This document shows, piece by piece, positions 9,303 to 18,258 of a stretch of DNA of 64,000 bases; the first letter of the stretch is position 1, and each line of letters starts with the position of its first letter. The notes under the pieces are model-generated. The model ran no database searches, had not been told where the DNA came from, and was given only the letters and a program-made list of their open reading frames with translations. Made by a program: the position numbers and the translations under genes. The stretch comes from Brevibacillus laterosporus (lineage in GTDB: Bacteria > Bacillota > Bacilli > Brevibacillales > Brevibacillaceae), in NCBI GenBank assembly GCA_007833815.1, contig CP033464.1:1034501-1098500 (forward strand), written 5' to 3'.

Positions 9303-9318
9303 TCGAGAGCTAGCAAGG

Positions 9319-9348
9319 TTGTGAATGGGTTTTACTCTATGCTAAAAT
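9319..9348 (+). promoter_or_regulatory. Candidate SigA promoter of ftsH
   Basis: TTGTGA at 9319-9324 and TAAAAT at 9343-9348 are 18 bp apart, with a TGC extension directly before the -10. It lies 36 bases before the ftsH start and after the hprT stop, so ftsH can be transcribed apart from the upstream operon. Identification is by consensus match only. Confidence 0.5.
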
Positions 9349-9384
9349 AATGGAAGTGTCTTTTTTCGTGAGAGGAGGTAAGCA

Positions 9385-11376
9385 ATGAATCGTTTTTTTC
9401 GGAATACAGGTTTTTATTTACTGATTTTCCTTGTCACGGTAGGGATTGTGAATTTTGTCCTCTCCGGAACCGATAAGATGGCTCCAATTTCTTATCAGGA
9501 GCTACGTAATAACCTCAATCAAGACAATATTGAGGAGGCATCTCTCCGCGTTGAGGGAGGTACATATCGGGTAGAGGGTAAGCTCAAACAGGCCCCAACC
9601 GGTAAGGAATCATTCTATACCAATGCACCGATTTATGATGAACAACTGGTTAAACTGATCAATGATAAGATTGATGCTAAGAAGATTGCTAAAGTGGAAT
9701 ATAAACCAGCAGAGGGTAATAGTATCTGGCTAACATTCCTAACTTCTATCATTCCTTTCGTGATCATCTTTATCTTGTTCTTCTTCCTGTTAAATCAGGC
9801 ACAGGGTGGCGGAAGTCGAGTTATGAACTTCGGTAAGAGCAAGGCGAAGTTATATAACGACGAAAAGAAAAAAGTTACATTTGAAGATGTAGCTGGTGCT
9901 GATGAGGAGAAAGCAGAGCTTGTAGAGGTCGTAGAATTCTTAAAAGACCCACGCAAATTCGCTGCTGTAGGTGCCCGCATCCCTAAAGGGGTACTGTTAG
10001 TAGGTCCTCCAGGTACAGGTAAAACATTGCTTGCACGTGCCGTTGCTGGTGAAGCAGGCGTGCCATTCTTTAGCATTTCAGGTTCTGACTTCGTTGAGAT
10101 GTTTGTCGGGGTTGGGGCATCACGTGTACGTGATTTATTTGAGAATGCAAAGAAAAATGCTCCGTGTATCATTTTCATTGACGAAATTGATGCCGTTGGT
10201 CGTCAACGTGGTGCTGGTCTTGGTGGAGGTCACGATGAACGTGAACAAACGCTAAACCAATTGCTTGTTGAGATGGATGGTTTCGGGGCAAATGAAGGAA
10301 TTATTATGATTGCAGCAACTAATAGACCTGACATTCTTGACCCAGCTTTGTTGCGTCCTGGACGTTTTGACCGTCAAGTAACGGTAGATCGCCCTGACGT
10401 ACGTGGTCGTGAGGCAGTGCTGAAGGTACATGCACGCAATAAACCATTAGGCGAAGACCTGAATTTGGATATCATTGCTCGCCGTACCCCAGGCTTTACA
10501 GGTGCTGATCTTGAGAACCTGTTAAATGAAGCAGCATTGCTTACAGCTCGTAAAAATAAGAAGCAAATCAACATGTTAGAAGTAGATGAGGCGATTGATC
10601 GTGTCATTGCTGGTCCTGCTAAGAAGTCTCGTGTCGTAAGCGAAGACGAACGTCGTCTTGTAGCTTATCACGAAGCAGGTCATACTATCGTTGGTTTCCA
10701 TCTAAAACGTGCAGATATGGTACACAAAGTAACCATTATCCCACGTGGGCAAGCAGGCGGTTATACTATTATGTTGCCAAAAGAAGATCGCTTCTTTGCT
10801 ACAAAAAAAGATCTGGAAGACAAAATTGTGGGTCTGCTTGGTGGACGTGTTGCGGAAGAGTTGGTTCTGGGTGACATCTCAACTGGAGCTCATAACGACT
10901 TCCAACGTGCTACAGCAATTGCGCGTAGCATGATTACCGAATATGGTATGAGTAATTTGGGGCCAATGCAATTCGGTCAATCTCAAGGTCAAGTATTCTT
11001 GGGACGCGACTTTGGACATGAGCGTAATTACTCTGAACAAATCGCTTACGAAATTGACCAAGAAATGCAACGGATCATTAATGAACAATATCAACGTTGT
11101 AAAGACTTGTTGATTCAATATGGAGATCAGTTAGAAGCAATTGCACAAACCCTGCTTCGCGTGGAAACACTTGATGCCGAACAGATCAAACAGATCGTTG
11201 AAAACGGCAAGCTGGATAAAGAGCCTGGAGAAGATGATGTAGTAGTAAACATTCAATCCAAGCCTGAAGAAGCAGTTAATCAAGTAACCATTGATAAACT
11301 GACGCAAGAGCCAAAACCAGAAGTTACAAAAACGGATGAAACACTTGACCATCCTGATAATCAAGAACCGAAATAA
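9385..11376 (+). CDS. ftsH: ATP-dependent zinc metalloprotease FtsH
   Basis: A 663-residue membrane protease. Membrane helices are at about 9-28 and 114-137 with an extracytoplasmic domain between. The AAA module has Walker A GPPGTGKT at 207-214, Walker [10 protein letters not shown] at 262-270 and an arginine-finger region RPGRFDR. The peptidase domain has HEAGH at 429-433. The C-terminal about 55 residues are acidic and low in complexity. FtsH degrades membrane and regulatory proteins, including Spo0E-like factors and SigK-related targets in Bacillus. The start ATG 9385 follows GAGAGGAGG. A strong terminator overlaps the stop. Confidence 0.98.
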   Translation: MNRFFRNTGFYLLIFLVTVGIVNFVLSGTDKMAPISYQELRNNLNQDNIEEASLRVEGGTYRVEGKLKQAPTGKESFYTNAPIYDEQLVKLINDKIDAKKIAKVEYKPAEGNSIWLTFLTSIIPFVIIFILFFFLLNQAQGGGSRVMNFGKSKAKLYNDEKKKVTFEDVAGADEEKAELVEVVEFLKDPRKFAAVGARIPKGVLLVGPPGTGKTLLARAVAGEAGVPFFSISGSDFVEMFVGVGASRVRDLFENAKKNAPCIIFIDEIDAVGRQRGAGLGGGHDEREQTLNQLLVEMDGFGANEGIIMIAATNRPDILDPALLRPGRFDRQVTVDRPDVRGREAVLKVHARNKPLGEDLNLDIIARRTPGFTGADLENLLNEAALLTARKNKKQINMLEVDEAIDRVIAGPAKKSRVVSEDERRLVAYHEAGHTIVGFHLKRADMVHKVTIIPRGQAGGYTIMLPKEDRFFATKKDLEDKIVGLLGGRVAEELVLGDISTGAHNDFQRATAIARSMITEYGMSNLGPMQFGQSQGQVFLGRDFGHERNYSEQIAYEIDQEMQRIINEQYQRCKDLLIQYGDQLEAIAQTLLRVETLDAEQIKQIVENGKLDKEPGEDDVVVNIQSKPEEAVNQVTIDKLTQEPKPEVTKTDETLDHPDNQEPK

Positions 11377-11404
11377 GAGCGCCGGATGGTGCTCTTATTT
11401 TTTT
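11372..11404 (+). terminator. Rho-independent terminator of ftsH
   Basis: AATAAGAGC at 11372-11380 pairs with GCTCTTATT at 11391-11399 over a 10-base loop, followed by a T run to 11404. The stem includes the ftsH stop codon. Confidence 0.92.
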
Positions 11405-11445
11405 CTCGATTAGATTTTGTCTATCACAACAGTGGGGGGATCAGC

Positions 11446-12342
11446 ATGAGTGTAGCAAATTGTAAAATCGTAGCGTTTGATATGGATGGAACATTGTTAA
11501 ATGGAGAAGCAAAAATGTCCCGAGAAACATGGAAAGCATGCGAAGAATTACAACAGCAAGGGGTAAAGCTTCTTCTATCTACAGGGAGACCATTTGTTTC
11601 TGCCCGTATCGCATCAGACTACTATCCTTTTGATGGTTATGTGTGTAGTAATGGAGCTGCTTTGTTTACTGAGGATGGCACTTTATTAAAATATGCTGAA
11701 TTACCGAAAGAAGTTATTATTGCTCTTGTAGAAAAAGGAAGACTGCAAGACGTTTATTATGAGGTGCACGATCAAAACAGTAATCGTTGGATGGTAGAGG
11801 AAGATAAAGAGCGCATTAGAGAGATGCTCTTCTCAGAGCCTTTCGTAACAGAGGGAATTACCTTAGAGCATACAAAACGTGAATTTGCTAACCGTCAATT
11901 TTCTTATAACGAATTAGCAAAGTTTCTGCCTAAAGATGAGCTTTTAGGCAAAATTGCTTCTGGAGAATTTGTGATTAGCAAGATGTTCTTCTGGCATAAG
12001 GATACAAGCGTGTTGGAGTGGCTACGCGAACAGACGACAGAGTTTGTTGGAAAGGTGAGTCTAACTAGTTCTGGACCATTTAATATGGAAGTGATTCCGC
12101 TTGGGTTAAGTAAATGGGTCGGATTGCAAACCTTTATGGACAAATGGAGCATACCTGCATCGGAAATTGCTGCATTCGGGGATGCAATGAATGATTTTGA
12201 GATCTTGTCACATGTCGGGCATCCAGTTGTAATGGAAAATGCCGAGGATGAAGTTAAAAAACTTGCGAAATATATGGCGAAACACCATTGTGAAGATGGA
12301 GTGGCATGCTTTATTCGGGAATATATGCTACCTAATAAGTAA
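11446..12342 (+). CDS. HAD-superfamily Cof-type hydrolase
   Basis: A 298-residue cytoplasmic phosphatase of the Cof/YwpJ subfamily. Motif I is FDMDGTLL at about residues 12-19. Motif II is LLSTGRPF, motif III includes the lysine in GLSKWVGLQ, and motif IV is AFGDAMNDFEIL. The C2 cap sits between motifs II and III. Such enzymes dephosphorylate sugar phosphates, flavin precursors or pyridoxal phosphate; the substrate cannot be read from sequence. The start ATG 11446 has GTGGGGGGA upstream; a longer in-frame ORF starting at 11386 overlaps the ftsH terminator and is rejected. Confidence 0.9.
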   Translation: MSVANCKIVAFDMDGTLLNGEAKMSRETWKACEELQQQGVKLLLSTGRPFVSARIASDYYPFDGYVCSNGAALFTEDGTLLKYAELPKEVIIALVEKGRLQDVYYEVHDQNSNRWMVEEDKERIREMLFSEPFVTEGITLEHTKREFANRQFSYNELAKFLPKDELLGKIASGEFVISKMFFWHKDTSVLEWLREQTTEFVGKVSLTSSGPFNMEVIPLGLSKWVGLQTFMDKWSIPASEIAAFGDAMNDFEILSHVGHPVVMENAEDEVKKLAKYMAKHHCEDGVACFIREYMLPNK

Positions 12343-12372
12343 GCGTTTTACAGTTGGCCTACCCCTTGCTAA

Positions 12373-12402
12373 TTGACAAATAGTCGTTTGAGACAGTACA
12401 AT
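12373..12402 (+). promoter_or_regulatory. SigA promoter of nadA
   Basis: A perfect TTGACA at 12373-12378 and TACAAT at 12397-12402 are separated by 18 bp. It lies 42 bases before the nadA start. No obvious NadR/NiaR palindrome was recognised by eye. Confidence 0.75.
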
Positions 12403-12444
12403 AGCGCCGAAATCGTTTACATCACCTAGCAGGGGGTTAAGGGT

Positions 12445-13389
12445 ATGGAAGCTTTAGCTCTACAAAAGAAAGAGCAACGCAATGCCGAATTAAGAGAGCG
12501 ATTGTTACAGCTAAAAAAAGAACGTAATGCTATTATTTTAGCTCATTTTTACCAACGTCCAGAGATTCAGGAAGTAGCTGATTTTATTGGGGATTCCTTT
12601 GGACTAGCACAAAAGGCAAAAGAAACAGAAGCAGATGTTATTTTATTTTGTGGCGTTCATTTTATGGGTGAAAGTGCAAAAATTCTCAATCCAAACAAAA
12701 CGGTTATCATTCCTGATGAACGAGCTGGTTGCCCGATGGCAGATATGGTTAACGTAGAAGGTTTGCGCAAAGTAAAAGCTCAACACCCCAATGCAAAAGT
12801 GGTAGCTTACATCAACACCTCAGCAGATGTAAAGGCAGAAACGCATATCTGCTGTACATCCTCCAATGCTCAGAGGGTAATCGAGTCAGTAGATAGTGAC
12901 GAGATTATTTGGGTTCCTGACAAAAATCTGGGGCATTATGTGTCACAATTCACAAGCAAAAAAATGATTATTTGGGAAGGGTACTGTAACACACATGATC
13001 AGTTATCTGTGCAGGATATCATGCTGATGAAGGCAGAATACCCAGAAGCGCTAGTGGTAGTGCACCCCGAATGTCGTCCAGAAGTTGTTGCATTGGCTGA
13101 CTATGTAGGTTCCACTACTGGAATACTGAAGTTCTGTAAAGAATCTAGCAAAAAAGAATTTATAATTGGTACAGAAGATGGAACACGTTATATGTTAGAA
13201 AAGGATAGTCCAAATAAACATTTTTATTATGCTTCCAAGTATTTGGTCTGTCCAAATATGAAAGTAAATACATTGAAAAAGTGTGTAGAAGCGTTAGAGA
13301 CCTTAAAACCGCAAATCTATGTGCCAGAACATGTGGCAAATGCAGCACGGGCTTCGTTAGAACGCATGCTAGAAGTAGCCCCAGGTTGA
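12445..13389 (+). CDS. nadA: Quinolinate synthase NadA
   Basis: A 314-residue quinolinate synthase of the short type. It condenses iminoaspartate from NadB with dihydroxyacetone phosphate to give quinolinate. Three family cysteines for the [4Fe-4S] cluster are visible: C69 in FCGVHFMGE, C181 in WEGYCNTH and C269 in VCPNMK. The AHFYQRPEIQ motif near residue 33 is also typical. The start ATG 12445 follows AGGGGG. The partner genes nadB and nadC lie 6.7 kb downstream, with an unrelated zinc-uptake island between; the separate promoter at 12373 fits this. A terminator follows. Confidence 0.95.
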   Translation: MEALALQKKEQRNAELRERLLQLKKERNAIILAHFYQRPEIQEVADFIGDSFGLAQKAKETEADVILFCGVHFMGESAKILNPNKTVIIPDERAGCPMADMVNVEGLRKVKAQHPNAKVVAYINTSADVKAETHICCTSSNAQRVIESVDSDEIIWVPDKNLGHYVSQFTSKKMIIWEGYCNTHDQLSVQDIMLMKAEYPEALVVVHPECRPEVVALADYVGSTTGILKFCKESSKKEFIIGTEDGTRYMLEKDSPNKHFYYASKYLVCPNMKVNTLKKCVEALETLKPQIYVPEHVANAARASLERMLEVAPG

Positions 13390-13427
13390 TTCAAATCGAT
13401 AAATAAATGATATACGTAAAGATAAAG

Positions 13428-13460
13428 AAAAGTCTGCGCCGGATGAGCGTAGACTTTTTT
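13428..13460 (+). terminator. Rho-independent terminator of nadA
   Basis: AAAAGTCTGCGC ending at 13439 pairs with GCGTAGACTTTT starting at 13447, with one internal mismatch, followed by T residues. The A-rich left arm makes it potentially bidirectional, serving the convergent lipoprotein gene at 13523-14059. Confidence 0.85.
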
Positions 13461-13522
13461 GAACTATTGGGAAGTATTGTTTCAATTTTCACCTGATAGG
13501 TACGATTATCATATTTGTGTGA

Positions 13523-14059
13523 TTAAGCAGTAGGCATAGGCGTAGGAGTTGGGTCGGCATAGCCCTTGCTAAAATTCTCGTCGATATGTGTACGAATTTC
13601 TAGTTTTGTTTTACCTTCTTGCATCATTTTAGCAGAGATGACGGCGATATCCATACATGCCTTGCAACGTGTACCGTGATCGTCCCATGTAACAGAACCA
13701 TCTTCCTTCACTTCTTTTATAAAACAGTTTCCGTTATGTTGATGTCCAGCAGATTCTCCACAGCCACAGTAGCAGGGAATTGATTGAAGTAAGTCATTGT
13801 GATCCGCAGCAATGCGGTATACATCTTTAATGTTTGGATGGACCGTATCTAGAAAAGTCGGAAGAGTGGAGATAGAGGTGGTTAATTCCTGTAAATCGCC
13901 ATTAGGTGCATGTGCCGTATGGGGCGCTTCAGTTGCCTGTTCTTGGGTTGTAGCTTGAGAGGTTGGAGTTTGCTGTGTTCCTGTTGAACTGCCATTGGCG
14001 CATCCCGTGAGTAATGCGATACCAAGGAGTGAGATGGACAGTAGTTTTGCCGTTTTCAC
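13523..14059 (-). CDS. PCYCGC-motif lipoprotein
   Basis: A 178-residue predicted lipoprotein. The signal peptide ends in a LLTGC lipobox (cysteine 20). A Thr/Gln-rich linker (about 21-55) follows, and then a domain with PCYCGC at about 95-100. More cysteines lie in GNCFIKE and TRCKACMDIA, and several histidines are present. This matches the PCYCGC protein family of Bacillales, whose function is not established; the Cys/His content suggests metal or haem handling. It is on the minus strand next to the zinc-uptake genes. ATG 14059 follows a GGGGGTAA site. Confidence 0.8.
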   Translation of the reverse strand: MKTAKLLSISLLGIALLTGCANGSSTGTQQTPTSQATTQEQATEAPHTAHAPNGDLQELTTSISTLPTFLDTVHPNIKDVYRIAADHNDLLQSIPCYCGCGESAGHQHNGNCFIKEVKEDGSVTWDDHGTRCKACMDIAVISAKMMQEGKTKLEIRTHIDENFSKGYADPTPTPMPTA

Positions 14060-14130
14060 GTAAATTACCCCCTTATTTTCCTTTGATTATAACATAAGCC
14101 ATTCGCAGGGCTGTAGATGATGTTATTAAA

Positions 14131-14201
14131 TCGTAATGATTCTTGTTTACAAACCGCCCGCATATAAGTATAATGAGAGAGGCAAATAGGAATGATTACG
14201 A
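14131..14201 (+). promoter_or_regulatory. Zur-regulated promoter of znuA
   Basis: TTTACA at 14146-14151 and TATAAT at 14169-14174 are 17 bp apart. Two sequences resemble the Zur box TCGTAATNATTACGA: 14131-14145 matches 11 of 15 positions, immediately upstream of the -35. The second, 14187-14201, matches 13 of 15 and lies just after the expected transcription start. Binding at the second would block transcription when zinc is sufficient. The consensus is from B. subtilis Zur; regulation here is inferred, supported by a zur gene 3.3 kb downstream. Confidence 0.75.
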
Positions 14202-14267
14202 ATTATATAAAGTAGCAAGGATATAATAACACAAATACAGACAGAGAAACGCTTGGAGGAGGACTAT

Positions 14268-15254
14268 ATGTTACGGTTCGTGAAAAGTTGGGGAGTTATT
14301 TTAGGTATAGCAAGTATGGCTTTATTTGTAAGTGGGTGTGGAAATACTAATATAGCAAGTCCAGTACAAGAGAGTGGAAAGCTCTCTGTTTATACAACTA
14401 TATATCCATTGTATTATGTAGCAGACCGAATTGGTGGGGAGTACGTTTCTATTAAGAATGTTGTACCTGCTGGCGTTGAGCCGCATGATTATGAACCGAC
14501 TGCTCAGGATATGGTGGCCATTTCTAAGGCAAATGTGCTTATTTATAATGGTGGCGGTTTGGAGGCATGGGTAGAGAAAGCTGTGAAGAGTCTGAATCAG
14601 GAGAACTTACTTGCCGTAAATACTACGGAAGGACTTACCCTTCTAACCTCAGACGAAGACGAAGATGACCACCATCATGAAGGAGAAACTGGTCATGAAG
14701 GCGAATCAGCCGGACACGACCACGATCACGGGGAGTTTGACCCGCATGTATGGCTTGATCCTACGATGCTAGAGAAGCAAGCCGCTCAGGTGAAGGATGC
14801 GTTTGTTAAGGCAGATCAAGCACACAAGGAACAGTTTGAGCAAAATTATAAAGTGCTAGTAGATGATTTGAAAAAACTGGATCAGGATTTTAAAACAATG
14901 GTAGGTCAATCATCTAAGAAGGAGATTCTAGTCTCTCATAAGGCATTTACGTATCTAGCTTCTCGTTATGGACTTGAGCAGATTGCGATTTCTGGTGTTT
15001 CTCCTGATAACGAGCCATCACCTGCTGAGCTAAAGAACTTAGTGGAGAAGGTAAAACAAAAAAATATTAAATATGTAATGTTCGAAACATTGGCCTCTCC
15101 AAAAGTAGCGGAAGTAATCGCACGTGAAACGAAAGCACAAACAGCGGTATTAAATCCTTTAGAAGGATTAACGACAGAAGAACAAACAGCAGGCAAAGAC
15201 TACATTTCCATTATGCGTGATAACCTGGAAGTATTGCGTCAGGCCCTAAAATAA
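14268..15254 (+). CDS. znuA: Zinc ABC transporter substrate-binding lipoprotein
   Basis: A 328-residue cluster A-I solute-binding protein of the ZnuA/AdcA type. The lipobox is VSGC at 21-24. The metal-site histidines are H73 in PAGVEPHDYEP, H160 in FDPHVWLDP and the His in LVSHKAF. A histidine- and acid-rich flexible loop at about 129-155, typical of zinc rather than manganese proteins, precedes H160. It delivers zinc to the ZnuB permease at the outer face of the membrane. The start ATG 14268 has GGAGGAGG ten bases upstream. It is followed by a minus-strand regulator and then by znuC and znuB. Confidence 0.93.
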   Translation: MLRFVKSWGVILGIASMALFVSGCGNTNIASPVQESGKLSVYTTIYPLYYVADRIGGEYVSIKNVVPAGVEPHDYEPTAQDMVAISKANVLIYNGGGLEAWVEKAVKSLNQENLLAVNTTEGLTLLTSDEDEDDHHHEGETGHEGESAGHDHDHGEFDPHVWLDPTMLEKQAAQVKDAFVKADQAHKEQFEQNYKVLVDDLKKLDQDFKTMVGQSSKKEILVSHKAFTYLASRYGLEQIAISGVSPDNEPSPAELKNLVEKVKQKNIKYVMFETLASPKVAEVIARETKAQTAVLNPLEGLTTEEQTAGKDYISIMRDNLEVLRQALK

Positions 15255-15260
15255 CGTTTG

Positions 15261-15296
15261 AAAAAAATCGCCGCTCCTTGGTTGGGGCGGCGGTTT
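15261..15296 (-). terminator. Terminator between znuA and the ArsR gene
   Basis: CGCCGC near 15269-15274 pairs with GCGGCG at 15287-15292, extended by adjacent GC pairs. On the minus strand it ends in seven T residues, so it mainly terminates the ArsR gene; it may also stop znuA transcripts weakly. Confidence 0.8.
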
Positions 15297-15311
15297 CCTT
15301 CTACTATACAA

Positions 15312-15680
15312 TTATTTGTGTTCATTCGCATGTTCAACTCCTGCGTTTATCAACATCCGAACATGATCGTCATCCAAAGAGTAGTACACCATTTTCCCTA
15401 CTTTACGATATTTAGCCAAGCCCATATTCCGTAGTAGTCGGAGATGATGAGAAGCGGTCGCCATGCTAATACCGATAACGGCTGCAACATCACATACGCA
15501 GAGCTCATCTTCAAGGGAGAGGGCATAAATAATTTTGGAGCGTGTATCATCAGCTAAGGCCTTGAACAAAGGGGCTACTCCATCTGCCTCTGTTATTCTC
15601 GGTTTTAATTGATTCACTTTCTCGACTTCGACACATTCTATCTCACATACGTCTTTTTCCGTTTGATCTTCATAAGCCAA
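15312..15680 (-). CDS. ArsR/SmtB-family metal-sensing repressor (CadC/CzrA-like)
   Basis: A 122-residue winged-helix regulator. It shows ELCVCDVA in the alpha-3 region (C61, C63) and N-terminal C12 and C16, like the Cd/Pb site of CadC. It also has a DDDH...H..EH pattern at the C-terminus, like the alpha-5 zinc site of CzrA/SmtB. The DNA-recognition helix is around MATASHHLRLLRNMGLA. The start is taken as TTG 15680 because GAGGTGAT lies eight bases upstream; GTG 15689 in the same frame overlaps that site. It sits divergently inside the zinc-uptake island and may sense zinc or cadmium excess; its operator was not found. Confidence 0.88.
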   Translation of the reverse strand: MAYEDQTEKDVCEIECVEVEKVNQLKPRITEADGVAPLFKALADDTRSKIIYALSLEDELCVCDVAAVIGISMATASHHLRLLRNMGLAKYRKVGKMVYYSLDDDHVRMLINAGVEHANEHK

Positions 15681-15771
15681 AGTGATCACCTCTTCCTTTC
15701 TTTATTATAGAAAACGAAAAGCTACTTCACAAGGATGGGAGATTAAAGAGACAAAGAGACGAGTGAAAGCC

Positions 15772-15827
15772 TTGAGTCCCTGCCCATTTCATAGTACCAT
15801 GATAATATTAAATAAGAATTATTACGA
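15772..15827 (+). promoter_or_regulatory. Promoter and Zur box of the znuCB-zur operon
   Basis: TTGAGT at 15772-15777 and TACCAT at 15795-15800 are 17 bp apart. A Zur-box-like element at 15813-15827 matches 12 of 15 positions of TCGTAATNATTACGA, with the right half (ATTACGA) perfect. It lies between the -10 and the znuC start, in the same relative position as the second box before znuA. The promoter match is moderate; the operator match is better. Confidence 0.6.
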
Positions 15828-15854
15828 TTATGCCACAGTTAGGAAGTTGATTAT

Positions 15855-16628
15855 ATGCACAGTGCAAAAAATCATACGAGCGTAGTTTCTCTGAAATCCG
15901 TCTCTTTTCGTTATGAAGATGGAAAAACGGTGCTGGAAGATATAGATTTTTCGATGGAAAAGGGCGATTTTGTAGGGATTGTTGGTCCGAATGGTTCGGG
16001 TAAATCAACGCTAATGAAATTAATTTTGGGTTTGATTTTACCTACAAAAGGAGAAATCAAACTTTTTGGTCAGCCGATGCAAAAATTTAAAGACTGGACG
16101 AAGATTGGCTATGTTGCTCAACAAGCAGCCCATGGAGCAAGCGGGTTTCCGGCGACTGTACGTGAGGTAGTGGCGTCAGGTCTCGTTGGCAAAGTAGGTA
16201 TATTTCGTCGTTTGTCTTCTGTTCACCATCAGCAGGTGTCTGATGTTATTAAGCGTGTTGGTTTGTCTGCTAAGGAGAATGAACGCATTAGCAATCTTTC
16301 CGGTGGGCAGCTACAACGAGTGTTTATAGCTCGTGCTTTGGTAGCGGAGCCAGAGCTATTGATACTAGATGAGCCAACTGTAGGGGTAGATCAGGAATCC
16401 ATTGAGCAATTTTATCAGCTCCTGCGCTCGCTCAAAGAGGATACAGGAATGACGATGATGATCGTGAGCCATGATGTCGGAGTCATGATTGAATGGGTAA
16501 ATAAAGTAGCTTGTCTGCAACGTCGTTTACACTTTCATGGCACAGCAGAAGAGTTTGAACATAATCAGGAGCAAATTTTTCAATCGATGTATGGAGAAAG
16601 CGTTCGGCTTTTAACCCATCATCATTAA
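15855..16628 (+). CDS. znuC: Zinc ABC transporter ATPase
   Basis: A 257-residue ABC ATPase. Walker A is GPNGSGKST, the Q-loop lies near GYVAQQA, the signature is NLSGGQLQRVFIARAL, Walker B is LLILDEPTVGVD and the switch histidine is in IVSHDVG. It ends with a His-rich tail (TLLTHHH-like). It powers ZnuB in zinc import. The start ATG 15855 follows TTAGGAAG. It is first in an operon with znuB and a Fur-family regulator and has a Zur-box-like site upstream. Confidence 0.94.
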   Translation: MHSAKNHTSVVSLKSVSFRYEDGKTVLEDIDFSMEKGDFVGIVGPNGSGKSTLMKLILGLILPTKGEIKLFGQPMQKFKDWTKIGYVAQQAAHGASGFPATVREVVASGLVGKVGIFRRLSSVHHQQVSDVIKRVGLSAKENERISNLSGGQLQRVFIARALVAEPELLILDEPTVGVDQESIEQFYQLLRSLKEDTGMTMMIVSHDVGVMIEWVNKVACLQRRLHFHGTAEEFEHNQEQIFQSMYGESVRLLTHHH

Positions 16629-16664
16629 TCTGCCACCTGGCGGAAGAAAGAAGGACAAGAAAGA

Positions 16665-17504
16665 ATGCTAGCCGATTGGTGGAATTATGAGTTTTTACGA
16701 TATACCTTGTTTTCAGGACTGCTGATCGGATTGGTTTGCCCGATCTTGGGGACGTTCTTAATTGTTCGCCGCTTGTCTATGATGGCGGATGGACTTTCCC
16801 ATGTGACGCTTTCGGGAGTAGCAGCAGGGATGCTTTTATCGAAAAAGGTAGCTTTCTTTAGCGCAATTAATCCTTTATTTTTTGGAATGTTATTCTCAGT
16901 GATTGGGTCACTTTTTATTGAGCGATTACGTAAGGTATATCGTTCATATCAGGACTTGGCGATACCGATCATTTTGTCTACTGGTCTCGGGTTATTTACA
17001 GTCTTAGTCAGTATTGCCGACGGATTCAACCAAGATTTATACTCTTACTTGTTCGGGAAGATCGTGACCGTAACCATTGAGGATTTATACGCCTTAATTG
17101 GGGTAGCTACTGTAGTTCTAGGAACGGTTATCCTCTTATATAAAGAATTATTCGCAGTTTCATTTGATGAAGAATTTGCGCGTGTATCAGGTGTAGCTCG
17201 ACGCAGTATTAATTTGTGGTTCATGGTTCTAGTGGCTCTAACAATTGCCGCATCCATGCGAATCGTTGGTGTCTTGTTGATTTCTGCGTTGATTACCATT
17301 CCGGTAGCAGCCAGCTTGCAAATTGCTAAGAGCTTTCGACAGGCTATTTTCTACTCGATTCTGTTTGCCGAAATCTCTGTTTTAGCAGGTTTATACTTTG
17401 CGTATATGCTCAATTGGGCTTCAGGTGGTACTATCGTGTTGGTAGCCGTCTTCATTTTAATGATTGTGTTGGGTCTCAAACGCTTACGGGCAATCTTACG
17501 TTAA
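16665..17504 (+). CDS. znuB: Zinc ABC transporter permease
   Basis: A 279-residue permease of the ZnuB/AdcB (ABC-3) family with about eight to nine membrane helices. The conserved VRRLSMMADGLSHVTLSGVA motif of the coupling region occurs at about 32-51, and RIVGVLLISALITIPVAASL marks a late helix. The start ATG 16665 follows AAGAAGGACAAG. It is cotranscribed with znuC and followed after 19 bases by the Fur-family gene. Confidence 0.94.
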   Translation: MLADWWNYEFLRYTLFSGLLIGLVCPILGTFLIVRRLSMMADGLSHVTLSGVAAGMLLSKKVAFFSAINPLFFGMLFSVIGSLFIERLRKVYRSYQDLAIPIILSTGLGLFTVLVSIADGFNQDLYSYLFGKIVTVTIEDLYALIGVATVVLGTVILLYKELFAVSFDEEFARVSGVARRSINLWFMVLVALTIAASMRIVGVLLISALITIPVAASLQIAKSFRQAIFYSILFAEISVLAGLYFAYMLNWASGGTIVLVAVFILMIVLGLKRLRAILR

Positions 17505-17523
17505 GTGAAGGAGGGGATTGCAG

Positions 17524-17934
17524 TTGAATTTGGAACAAGCGCTCCAGTTGTTAAAAGACAAAGGATTTAAATATACGGGTAAACGTGAAGAGATGTTGCG
17601 CATTTGTGCTGAGGAGAAACGATATTTGTCCGCGCGAGATATCATGGGTCGGATGAAGGATAATTATCCGAGTTTAAGCTTTGATACAGTCTACCGGAAT
17701 ATTTCTACCTTCGTAAAACTAGGAATTTTGGAAGAGACAGAATTAGACGGAGAAGGGAAGTTTAGGCTCTCATGCTCTACACATGGACATCATCACCATG
17801 TTATTTGTACAGTATGCGGTAAGACGAAATCTTTGCCGAACTGCCCGATGGCTGTAATTCCCGAGATTTCTGAGGAATTTGTGGTAACAGGCCATAAGTT
17901 TGAAGTATACGGAACCTGTAAAGAATGTAATTAG
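17524..17934 (+). CDS. zur: Fur-family regulator, probably Zur
   Basis: A 136-residue Fur-family protein. The winged helix (about 12-85) includes LSFDTVYRNISTFVKLGILEE. A His-rich metal segment HGHHHHVICTVCGKTKSLP follows, and the structural zinc site is made by CTVC and GTCKEC. The operon with znuCB and the three Zur-like boxes support Zur over Fur or PerR. The start is TTG 17524, eight bases after AAGGAGGGG; the TTG at 17518 is too close to that site. Self-regulation through the znuC promoter is likely. A terminator follows. Confidence 0.9.
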   Translation: MNLEQALQLLKDKGFKYTGKREEMLRICAEEKRYLSARDIMGRMKDNYPSLSFDTVYRNISTFVKLGILEETELDGEGKFRLSCSTHGHHHHVICTVCGKTKSLPNCPMAVIPEISEEFVVTGHKFEVYGTCKECN

Positions 17935-17967
17935 CTTATAGTCATTCAATATCATTTATGTGAGAAG

Positions 17968-17992
17968 GCACCTACCTTATCAGGTGCTTTTT
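17968..17992 (+). terminator. Rho-independent terminator of zur
   Basis: GCACCT at 17968-17973 pairs with AGGTGC at 17982-17987, followed by five T residues. It closes the znuCB-zur operon. Confidence 0.9.
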
Positions 17993-18061
17993 ATTTTGCC
18001 CTTTTTGACTGTAGAAGAGATTCATCATCCAAATATTGGTTTATATTAGGAGGGGATACTG

Positions 18062-18109
18062 ATGCTGTGGGATGTAACGAATGTTAACAAAAGTACGTCT
18101 CATTTATAA
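18062..18109 (+). CDS. Possible 15-codon leader peptide ORF
   Basis: ATG 18062 is preceded by a very strong TAGGAGGGGATACTG ribosome binding site and opens a 15-codon frame ending TAA at 18107-18109. The peptide begins MLWDVTN and has no recognisable motif. It lies in the 324-base space between zur and the duplicated secreted protein. It may be a leader, a remnant or chance; only the ribosome binding site supports it. Confidence 0.2.
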   Translation: MLWDVTNVNKSTSHL

Positions 18110-18258
18110 ATACCTGATTTTTAAGAAGAAAATAAACTGTAAACCTTTTGTAACTACTTAGCATTTTTTGGAGTGTATGATTAAGACAACAAGAAAACAA
18201 CTACTAACAATAACAAAGGAAATTATCCTATTAACTTAAATGATGGAGGTCATGATAC

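Noticed and set aside
9795..10178. Long minus-strand ORFs inside ftsH and other core genes
   Set aside because: They are antisense shadows of strongly coding plus-strand genes, without ribosome binding sites.
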